Source: DATCRE01 sp035493595
GTDB taxonomy: Bacteria; Bacteroidota; Bacteroidia; Cytophagales; Cyclobacteriaceae
Direction of reading: 5' to 3'
Assembly (NCBI GenBank): GCA_035493595.1
Contig: DATJHZ010000252.1
Span: forward strand, 1-20,798
DNA length: 20,798 bases
Shown here piece after piece: positions 15,058-20,798 of this stretch. Numbering within the stretch: the stretch's first letter is position 1; every line of letters starts with the position of its first letter. The notes beneath the pieces were generated by a model. The model searched no databases. It had not been told where the DNA came from and saw nothing but the letters and a program-made list of their open reading frames with translations. Made by a program: the position numbers and the translations under genes.

Positions 15058-16906
15058 ACACGTTTAGATGACCAAAGTTAATAAAAAATGAGGTACCATT
15101 ATTAACTTCGCTGGTAAGTGTGATACTTCCTCCCATAGCTTCAATCTGGTTCTTAACCATAAATAAGCCTACTCCTCTGCTTTCAGGATGAGCGTGAAAT
15201 GTTTTTCGCAGCTTAAATACCTGGTGAGCGTAGCGCTTCAGGTCAATACCCAGTCCATTATCGCTAACATTCATTTTAACAATTCCATTATCAATCCACG
15301 ATTCAAAATGAATTACCGGTTTTCGGTCAGGCGAATAATATTTAAGGGCATTGCTAAGCAGGTTGAGAAAAATACTTTCTACATAAATTGGCGGATAATA
15401 AATAGCAGGAGCATTCAGGAAGTTAAATGTTACCTCAGCATCAGTCTCGTTAATCTGCAAGAGCAACATACCTCTCACCCGATTAAAGACACGCTCAAAA
15501 TCAACCAGTTCTTTTTCGATGTGCCCTGCATATTTAATTTTAAGAACTTCGTTGAGCTCATTTAACGTGAGCATAAGTGATTCACTGCTCTGCTTGAGGT
15601 GATCAAAAATTTCTCGCTTCTCTTCTTCATCGGATGTAGAATTGAGATGCTCAATAAGTGCGCTTATATTTCCAATAGGTGAGCGTAAGTTGTGCGAAAC
15701 AATCTGTGTAAATTCTTCAAGCTGCTCATTTTTTCGGGTGAGATTTTCAGTAATAGCAGTGAGTCTTGTATTCTGTTCCAGAATTTTTATTTCGGATAGT
15801 TTCCGTTGGGTGATGTCAGTTTCAATAGCAAAGAATTTTATGGCTTCACCTTCTGTATTGAAAATAGGTTGGCCGTTTATATGCACCCAATATTTTTTGC
15901 CTGACTTTGTATAGTTAACAATCTCAATTGAAAACGGTTCTCTGTCTCTTATCTTCTCACGCAATAATGCAATTGCCAACGGATCACTTTCTTTACCTTG
16001 CAATAAAAGTCCTGGCTTCTTTCCAATAACTTCATCTGGCGCATATTCTGTGATGCGTGTAAAGCCTTCGTTTACCCATTCTATTTTTCCCTGGGCATCA
16101 GTAATTACAACAGCGTTTGATGTATACTTGGCAATGAGTGAAAGCTTAACGAGCTCAGGTTCCGTCTTTCGTTGAAAACTGATGTCGCGTAAAAGCGTGA
16201 GCACTTCATTCTGGCCCGCAGGAATAAATCGCGCTTCAAATAAAATGGTGATATTATTTTTAACAATTGTAAACTCAATTGTTTGTATGGCCTTGTGACG
16301 CAAACAATTTCTAATGGAAATCAAATATTGGTTAGCAATGTAGCTTGGGAAATTTTCAAAAACAGCTTTCCCTACTTTAGTTTGTCCAATATGTCCATGT
16401 TTTTCGCCTGATAAAATATCGAGACAAATGCCATGCTGATCAATCTTGTAAATTAAATCTGGAATTATTTCTAAAACAGAACGCAGCCTGGCCTCGCTAT
16501 CCTTTAATTCATGTTCCGTATGTTTCTGTTGAGAGATATCAATTACAAAAACCGAAAGTCCAACTATCGTTCCTTCTGAGTTTTTAACCGGACTATAACG
16601 ATCTTCATAAAAAAACCGTCGTTGAGATACTTTACCATACTCCTCTGTAACTGTAAAGTATTCACCCTGCAATGCACGGTCAAAGTTTTGCTTTGCCTTT
16701 AATCGGTCTGGCTCGTTTAAAATAACATCAAGTATAATATCTCCCATCTCAATGTCAACACCCCAGACAGCTTTCATGATAGCCTTGTGGCTTTGCGAGA
16801 ATGATGTGTATCGGTAATTTGAATCAAGGCTAAATGTAACTATGCCCTCAGGGTTCTCCAGAATGGATCGCAAAAAATCAAAATGGGGGCTTGCCGGTTG
16901 ATTCAT
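15047..16906 (-). CDS. Cytoplasmic multi-PAS sensor histidine kinase
   Basis: The product has 619 residues and no membrane segment, so it senses an internal signal. There are three PAS-type units at about 10-125, 135-245 and 252-370. The third has the clearest PAS/PAC signature (NAVVITDAQGKIEWVNEGFTRI, ETDITQRK), and a short coiled coil follows at 370-398. The dimerisation/phospho-acceptor helix has His405 in IVSHNLRSPIGN. The ATPase domain has the N box FLNLLSNALKYY (Asn515, Asn519), the G1 box DNGLGID (549-554) and the G2 box RGVGLFMVKNQ (577-587). No heme- or flavin-binding Cys signature is obvious in the PAS units. It overlaps the response-regulator gene, so the two are a cognate pair. 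A candidate promoter ends only about 5 bases before the ATG, so the leader may be nearly absent. Confidence 0.94.
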   Translation of the reverse strand: MNQPASPHFDFLRSILENPEGIVTFSLDSNYRYTSFSQSHKAIMKAVWGVDIEMGDIILDVILNEPDRLKAKQNFDRALQGEYFTVTEEYGKVSQRRFFYEDRYSPVKNSEGTIVGLSVFVIDISQQKHTEHELKDSEARLRSVLEIIPDLIYKIDQHGICLDILSGEKHGHIGQTKVGKAVFENFPSYIANQYLISIRNCLRHKAIQTIEFTIVKNNITILFEARFIPAGQNEVLTLLRDISFQRKTEPELVKLSLIAKYTSNAVVITDAQGKIEWVNEGFTRITEYAPDEVIGKKPGLLLQGKESDPLAIALLREKIRDREPFSIEIVNYTKSGKKYWVHINGQPIFNTEGEAIKFFAIETDITQRKLSEIKILEQNTRLTAITENLTRKNEQLEEFTQIVSHNLRSPIGNISALIEHLNSTSDEEEKREIFDHLKQSSESLMLTLNELNEVLKIKYAGHIEKELVDFERVFNRVRGMLLLQINETDAEVTFNFLNAPAIYYPPIYVESIFLNLLSNALKYYSPDRKPVIHFESWIDNGIVKMNVSDNGLGIDLKRYAHQVFKLRKTFHAHPESRGVGLFMVKNQIEAMGGSITLTSEVNNGTSFFINFGHLNVYDR

Positions 16907-16916
16907 AAGGTCATCT

Positions 16917-16947
16917 TAAAAGTAGAACTTCCTTTGATCTTGATCAA
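16917..16947 (-). promoter_or_regulatory. Candidate promoter for the kinase operon
   Basis: On the minus strand, TTG (16945-16947) is followed after 20 bases by TACTTTTA (16917-16924), a 7-of-8 fit to TAnnTTTG. The start point would fall close to the ATG at 16906. Confidence 0.4.
16940..16947. promoter_or_regulatory. Palindrome TTGATCAA shared by two divergent promoters
   Basis: This perfect 8-bp palindrome supplies the TTG of the -33 element in both directions: 16940-16942 for the plus-strand gene and 16945-16947 for the kinase operon. A protein bound here would affect both. Confidence 0.4.
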
Positions 16948-16968
16948 TGTTCTGCATTAATACATTTT
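16940..16968 (+). promoter_or_regulatory. Candidate promoter for the V4R-like gene
   Basis: TTG (16940-16942) is followed after 18 bases by TACATTTT (16961-16968), a 7-of-8 fit to TAnnTTTG. The spacer is one base short of the usual 19. It gives a leader of about 48 bases to the ATG at 17022. Confidence 0.35.
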
Positions 16969-17021
16969 AGGTGTGGCATACTAATTTATAAATTGTATTT
17001 TAACATTCTTAAAAATAAAGT

Positions 17022-17570
17022 ATGGCTCAGTTTATACCATTCCAGGAGGGTGTTGAAGTTAATGGTCAAACCGTATTAGCTATTGTAAATGCGCTTGAAG
17101 CTGGCAAAGTAACACGATTTAAAATCCTGAGTAAACATGGCATTGTAGACCCACAACCCCTTGATTGGTATAGTCAGAAACTATGGCTTGATGCCTTCCG
17201 GGAAATATCAGAAACTTTTGGTGTTCATACGCTATTCGCTATTGGCGAGGCTATCCCTCAAAATGCAATCTTTCCACCCGAAATCAATGACCTGAAAAAG
17301 GCCCTCGAATCTATTGACATCGCGTATCATCTTAATCATCGCGGAGGCGAAATCGGACACTATACATTAACATCGTTTGAAGAAAATAAAAAGCTCGCGA
17401 TTATGGTTTGCAATAACCCCTACCCAAGCGAGTTCGACAGAGGTATTATAACAACCATGGTGAAAAAGTTTGTTCCTCGCGGCTCTCTCATTTATGATGT
17501 TCAGCTAGACCGAACTAAAGAGACCAGACTTGATGGTGCTGAAAGTTGTACCTACATCATTACCTGGTAA
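17022..17570 (+). CDS. Small protein with a V4R/heme-NO-binding-like C-terminus
   Basis: The product has 182 residues, with no signal peptide or membrane helix. The first half is helical (VLAIVNALEAGKVTRFKIL, KLWLDAFREISETFGVHTLF, AIGEAIPQNAIFPP). The second half carries a strongly patterned stretch AYHLNHRGGEIGHY, VCNNPYPSEFDRGI and a last strand with Cys in GAESCTYIITW. I recall this same pattern from unnamed proteins in several bacterial phyla. The ending resembles the 'C..mG...C.y.v.W' close of V4R and heme-NO/O2-binding sensor domains. It could therefore be a ligand- or oligomer-type sensory protein. This is inference, and no heme ligand is identified. It is divergent from the histidine kinase operon and appears to share its promoter palindrome. 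Confidence 0.85.
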   Translation: MAQFIPFQEGVEVNGQTVLAIVNALEAGKVTRFKILSKHGIVDPQPLDWYSQKLWLDAFREISETFGVHTLFAIGEAIPQNAIFPPEINDLKKALESIDIAYHLNHRGGEIGHYTLTSFEENKKLAIMVCNNPYPSEFDRGIITTMVKKFVPRGSLIYDVQLDRTKETRLDGAESCTYIITW

Positions 17571-17573
17571 GTG

Positions 17574-18416
17574 CTACATAAATTTCTTTTCCAGAACGCG
17601 ATCTATAATACGATCGGGTAGTAATCGGGGTAAAATCCAATTCATCAGTTTTCCTTCAATCAGCGTATAGCGCGTGCGTGGTTTATTGGCTTCAAAAATA
17701 TCAGCAATCTTCCTTGAACATTTTTCAAGTTTCATTCCGGTTTTTCCTGACTTGACGGCCTCTCCAAAAAAACGAATCATGGAAGGCATGTAATCTGTAT
17801 CCTGATAAACGCTTATGCTTCCTTTGTCCCATATAGGTGTTTGAATCGGGCCGGGACCGATGATCACAACATCAATACCATAACGCAATAACTCACGACG
17901 TTGGCTTTGAGATATAGCCTCAACAGCATGCTTGGTGCCACAGTAAGCACCAAGAAAGGGTGCTCCTATTTTGCCAGAAATTGAACTGATATTTAAAATT
18001 CTGCCCGGCAGCGATGGATGATTCTTTTGAGTACCTAGTAATGGAAGAAATGCTTTCGTTACACGCAACAATCCAAACACATTAACATCAAAGTTATTGA
18101 TGAATTGATCCATCGGTATTTTCTCTAATGGTCCGGCAATTGAAATACCTGAATTATTAATCAAGCCACCTAATCCCTCACTTTGAAGATGGAGTCTGAC
18201 TTTCTGTTCAGCTGCATCTATTGCAGGTTGGTCAACAACATCCATAATCAATGGTACAAATCGTTCACCAAATTCAATTGCTAACCGTTCTGCATCTTCC
18301 TTCTTTCTCACCGAACCAAAAACCGTATAACCACGATTGATAAATTCTTTCGCAGATCCATATCCAATTCCCGTTGATACACCCGTGATCACAATGGTTT
18401 TTGATTTTGATTTCAT
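17574..18416 (-). CDS. SDR-family short-chain dehydrogenase/reductase
   Basis: The product has 280 residues, a classical SDR of usual length plus a C-terminal extension. The Rossmann nucleotide motif TGVSTGIG is at 11-18, and the ARKKED-like region VFGSVRKKEDAERL follows beta-2. NNSG is at 87-90 where NNAG is usual. The catalytic residues are Ser145 (LNISSISGK), Tyr158 and Lys162 (YCGTK). The motif VIIGPGPIQTP contains the conserved PG turn. Arg37 and Lys38 near beta-2 make NADP(H) preference plausible. The C-terminal LMNWILPRLLPDRIIDRVL may be a membrane-associating helix, as in SDRs that act on lipids. Substrate unknown. Its stop lies 3 bases from the stop of the convergent gene, so there is no room for a separate terminator. 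Confidence 0.93.
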   Translation of the reverse strand: MKSKSKTIVITGVSTGIGYGSAKEFINRGYTVFGSVRKKEDAERLAIEFGERFVPLIMDVVDQPAIDAAEQKVRLHLQSEGLGGLINNSGISIAGPLEKIPMDQFINNFDVNVFGLLRVTKAFLPLLGTQKNHPSLPGRILNISSISGKIGAPFLGAYCGTKHAVEAISQSQRRELLRYGIDVVIIGPGPIQTPIWDKGSISVYQDTDYMPSMIRFFGEAVKSGKTGMKLEKCSRKIADIFEANKPRTRYTLIEGKLMNWILPRLLPDRIIDRVLEKKFM

Positions 18417-18496
18417 CTATTAATTTATTTTGATGAGAAGTCATATTACCTCAATGACTATGTAAGACAAGTTACCATAAATGATATTAAATTGAA

Positions 18497-18565
18497 ATGG
18501 AAAATTTCCACATCCATGACCATTACCATAACCAAGATTGTACCTTCGCTCTTTATAAAAGTTAA
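18497..18565 (+). CDS. Putative 22-residue His-rich leader peptide
   Basis: An ATG at 18497 opens 22 codons ending in TAA at 18563-18565. The last A of the stop is the first A of the helicase ATG (TAATG). The predicted peptide MENFHIHDHYHNQDCTFALY plus KS has four His at alternating positions (residues 5, 7, 9, 11) and one Cys. An in-frame TAA lies two codons before the ATG, and no Shine-Dalgarno sequence is visible. The stop/start overlap is the form seen in translational coupling. It may equally be a chance ORF in a short, AT-rich, CCATnA-repeated leader. Confidence 0.25.
   Translation: MENFHIHDHYHNQDCTFALYKS
18498..18537. promoter_or_regulatory. Palindrome and CCATnA hexamer run upstream of the helicase gene
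   Basis: TGGAAAATTTCCA (18498-18510) is a perfect inverted repeat with a central A. It is followed by CCATGA, CCATTA, CCATAA and CCAAGA in tandem (18514-18537). It could be an operator region in the divergent gap between the SDR and helicase genes. The hexamer run also encodes the alternating His of the mini-ORF. Confidence 0.25.
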
Positions 18566-19908
18566 TGAGTAAAAAAAGTAGTAAACAAGCCGAACGAGAA
18601 GCCATCATCATTCCTCCAGAATTTAATCTGGATGATGATTTAGCAATGGCGTATAATGCGATGGAGTTTGGTTCAAACACACTCTTTCTCACGGGTCGGG
18701 CTGGTACAGGTAAATCAACATTATTAAATTATTTCAGGAAGACTACTGCTAAAAAATATGTTGTCCTTGCTCCCACTGGTCTTGCAGCGTTGCAAGTTGG
18801 CGGAAGCACCATTCACTCCTTCTTTGGATTTCCATTGCGAACATTAATAAAGAACGATCCTGAAATACGAGCCTGGAGTAAAGGACATCCGCGTCTTCGG
18901 ATTTTGCGTGCTATGGATACGCTCATCATCGATGAAGTTTCCATGGTGCGGGTTGATGTAATGGATGCTATCGATCAATCGTTACGTATTAATATGGGCA
19001 TCGATTTACCCTTCGGCGGCAAGCAATTAATTTTTATTGGCGATGTATTTCAGCTCTCACCCGTTGTAACCAATCAGGATTATCATCATGAAACTTCAAC
19101 CGACTATGCAAGTCAGTATTTCTTCAGTGCTGATGTATTTATTGGTAACAAGCCTCACGTTATAGAATTAAAAACAATCTATCGACAAAAAGATGAAGAC
19201 TTCATCTACCTTCTCAATCGCATAAGAATGGGTCATGCAACGGAAGATGATCTGAATGAAATTAACAAGCGCTATACTACTGAATCATTTGGAGATGATG
19301 AGATGGCTATTGTACTCACTTCTGTAAATGCTGCAGCCGATTCTGTAAACATGCAAAAACTTCTGATGCTGCGGACAGAAAGCTTTTCATTTAAAAGTAT
19401 TGTAGAAGGAACTTTCCATGAACGACTTTTTCCTGTAAGCTCAACCATGAACTTAAAAGTTGGTGCGCAGGTGATGATGGTGAAGAATGATTTAGAAGGC
19501 CGCTGGGTAAATGGAAGCATCGGAAAAATTTACGAACTGTCCGCTCGTGAAATTAAAGTTCAGTTTGCCACGGGCGACATTTATCGCGTTGAGCCTGTTG
19601 TCTGGGAGAATAAAACATATAAGTGGGACAGTGAAACAAGTTCAATAAGTTTTGAAGTTTTGGGTACCTATACGCAATACCCCATTAAACTTGCATGGGC
19701 TATCACTATTCACAAAAGTCAGGGACTTACTTTTGAAAAGGTGGCCATTGATTTAGGTAGAGGTGCTTTTGCTCACGGCCAGTTATATGTAGCGCTAAGC
19801 CGCTGTAAAACATTAGGAGGCATCAGGTTAAAAACCAGGATAAACCATAAGGATATGATTGTTGACGAAGCGGTGGGTTATTTTGCAAGTCGCAACCGCA
19901 TTGGCTGA
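18565..19908 (+). CDS. PIF1-like superfamily 1B DNA helicase
   Basis: The product has 447 residues, containing a helicase core without the long C-terminal extension many bacterial PIF1-like proteins have. Walker A is GRAGTGKST (44-52), motif Ia is VVLAPTGLAALQVGGSTIHSFF, the characteristic PIF1 signature, and Walker B is IIDEVSMV with Asp123-Glu124. Motif III is IFIGDVFQLSPV, motif IV is ELKTIYRQKD, and the C-terminal SH3-like/motif V-VI part has AITIHKSQGLTFEKV and QLYVALSRC. These proteins are 5'-to-3' helicases that unwind G-quadruplexes and R-loops. The bacterial role is less defined. The gene starts at the ATG that overlaps the stop of a putative mini-ORF. Cytoplasmic. Confidence 0.93.
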   Translation: MSKKSSKQAEREAIIIPPEFNLDDDLAMAYNAMEFGSNTLFLTGRAGTGKSTLLNYFRKTTAKKYVVLAPTGLAALQVGGSTIHSFFGFPLRTLIKNDPEIRAWSKGHPRLRILRAMDTLIIDEVSMVRVDVMDAIDQSLRINMGIDLPFGGKQLIFIGDVFQLSPVVTNQDYHHETSTDYASQYFFSADVFIGNKPHVIELKTIYRQKDEDFIYLLNRIRMGHATEDDLNEINKRYTTESFGDDEMAIVLTSVNAAADSVNMQKLLMLRTESFSFKSIVEGTFHERLFPVSSTMNLKVGAQVMMVKNDLEGRWVNGSIGKIYELSAREIKVQFATGDIYRVEPVVWENKTYKWDSETSSISFEVLGTYTQYPIKLAWAITIHKSQGLTFEKVAIDLGRGAFAHGQLYVALSRCKTLGGIRLKTRINHKDMIVDEAVGYFASRNRIG

Positions 19909-19925
19909 TTTTTAAGACTGCGGTT
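19894..19925. repeat. Inverted repeat over the helicase stop codon
   Basis: AACCGCA (19894-19900) pairs with TGCGGTT (19919-19925) across 18 bases. No T-run follows the right arm, so if it is a terminator it is a poor one. Confidence 0.3.
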
Positions 19926-19948
19926 ATTAAATGCTCATCCGTTTTTTA

Positions 19949-19956
19949 TAACTTTC
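19949..19956 (+). promoter_or_regulatory. Possible -7 element for the WG-repeat lipoprotein
   Basis: TAACTTTC fits TAnnTTTG at seven of eight positions, 29 bases before the ATG at 19986. No convincing TTTG lies 19-21 bases upstream, so support is weak. Confidence 0.22.
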
Positions 19957-19985
19957 CAGTCATGAAAGAATAACCTCACCTACCT

Positions 19986-20798
19986 ATGAAATCACGTTAT
20001 ACCCTCACTGCACTTATCATGAGTTTATTGCTGGTAGCAGCATGCTCCGTCTGGAAAAAAGATGATCCTGATAAAGAAATAAGAGCCTTCATTTCTGAAT
20101 TTGAAAAGAGTCTTGCTGGCAGCGATGAGGTTGTGCTTAAACAATTTGAAGCACATCAAAGCAAGGAGGCTATATTATCAGCCATTCATGTTCTTCAGAA
20201 TAAAGAACTGGATCATATTCATTGCACTACCAACTTCGCAACCGCTTCTATCGCGCATGAAGCTAACGGTATTAAAATTGAAATACCCGTTACATTAACA
20301 ACAGAAAATCTCAGCGATACGCTAACAAAAGAATCGACGATAATACTTTGGGTAGAACCAGATCATGGTCACTTTGTGATCAGCAAATTAGAAGGCGAAT
20401 CATTTTATAATGATTACCTGTCTCTAAAATATGAAGTGAATCTGGCTTTGAATAAGGAGTTAGAAATGGCCAATCGAAAAATCTATTTCGAAACAGCCCA
20501 TGCACTTCAACAGAAATATGATTCCATTATCTGGTATGTTAATTACAACGCTAAAACATATTACTATGCAGTAAGCGGACCTTGGCAGAATTACTTCATT
20601 GATAGAAGCAACGAAGAAAAACCTTCAGGCTATAAAATGGGATTGGTTGATGAAACCGGTGCAGTCATTATACCACTCGACTATGATCTTGTTGGCACTC
20701 CTGGCATGATTGAATCAAACGTTGTTGAAGTAAAGAAAGATGGGTTAGTTGGATTCTATTCTATTGAAGGCAAGCAACTCATAGCTCCTGAGTATGAC
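19986..20798 (+). CDS. WG-repeat lipoprotein, truncated by the window end
   Basis: The frame is open from ATG 19986 to the last base, giving 271 residues with no stop in the window. Residues 1-20 are a lipoprotein signal with lipobox VAAC and Cys20 as the lipid-bearing residue. SVWKKDD follows, so surface or outer-membrane anchoring is plausible. A helical region (RAFISEFEKSLAGSDEVVLKQF) and a strand-rich part to about residue 160 resemble an NTF2/SnoaL-like module, a weak likeness. From about residue 218 WG-type repeats begin: YKMGLVDETGAVIIPLDYD, then DGLVGFYSIEGKQLIAPEYD at the edge. WG-repeat proteins usually hold many copies and mediate binding; no activity is predicted. More repeats are expected downstream. 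Confidence 0.88.
   Translation, partial: MKSRYTLTALIMSLLLVAACSVWKKDDPDKEIRAFISEFEKSLAGSDEVVLKQFEAHQSKEAILSAIHVLQNKELDHIHCTTNFATASIAHEANGIKIEIPVTLTTENLSDTLTKESTIILWVEPDHGHFVISKLEGESFYNDYLSLKYEVNLALNKELEMANRKIYFETAHALQQKYDSIIWYVNYNAKTYYYAVSGPWQNYFIDRSNEEKPSGYKMGLVDETGAVIIPLDYDLVGTPGMIESNVVEVKKDGLVGFYSIEGKQLIAPEYD

Noticed and set aside
15188..15565. 125-codon plus-strand frame
   Set aside because: Antisense to the kinase ATPase domain, whose motifs are intact.
18441..18692. 83-codon minus-strand frame across the helicase start
   Set aside because: Antisense to the Walker A region of the helicase; its Gly/Asn-rich part is only the reverse of the CCATnA repeats.

Overview
The window looks like chromosomal DNA from a Bacteroidota bacterium, probably a Cytophagales-type environmental lineage. 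The evidence is AT-rich DNA, starts without strong Shine-Dalgarno sequences, candidate promoters of the Bacteroidota TTTG / TAnnTTTG type, a DUF2911 protein, a WG-repeat lipoprotein, a Bacteroidota-style AddB-like nuclease, and several secreted or lipid-anchored proteins. No rRNA, tRNA, CRISPR array, transposase or phage gene was seen. The genus assignment is inference.

Layout. 1-3.7 kb: the end of an unidentified protein with a polyglutamine tail, a DUF255/YyaL-type thioredoxin-fold protein, a small exported protein that resembles a free-standing SecDF P1-head domain, and a membrane-anchored protein that looks like a degenerate GT51 peptidoglycan transglycosylase. 3.7-7.4 kb: the replication-restart helicase PriA (GTG start) and an esterase lipoprotein followed by a clear terminator. 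7.5-9.1 kb (minus strand): a small unrecognised immunity-like protein bracketed by imperfect direct repeats, then a secreted ChbG/HpnK-type deacetylase. 9.2-14.1 kb: a secreted DUF2911 protein preceded by a strong hairpin, an AddB-like PD-(D/E)XK nuclease with an Fe-S staple, and a soluble tandem-ABC protein of the ModF type.

14.15-17.6 kb is the main regulatory block. A three-PAS cytoplasmic histidine kinase overlaps a single-domain response regulator, which is followed by a YkgJ-type cysteine-cluster protein. Divergent from this operon is a small protein with a C-terminal V4R/heme-NO-binding-like signature. The two transcription units appear to be driven by back-to-back promoters whose -33 elements lie in one palindrome, TTGATCAA, so they may form one sensory module. 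17.6-20.8 kb: an SDR oxidoreductase, a PIF1-like helicase preceded by a His-rich 22-codon mini-ORF whose stop overlaps the helicase start, and a WG-repeat lipoprotein running off the end.

Most genes are conserved housekeeping or common Bacteroidota families, and no clearly new defence or biosynthetic system is visible. The best leads are the kinase/regulator/cysteine-cluster/V4R-like module, the pseudo-GT51 and SecDF-head proteins, the repeat-bracketed orphan gene, the hairpin at about 9.17 kb and the mini-ORF at about 18.5 kb.
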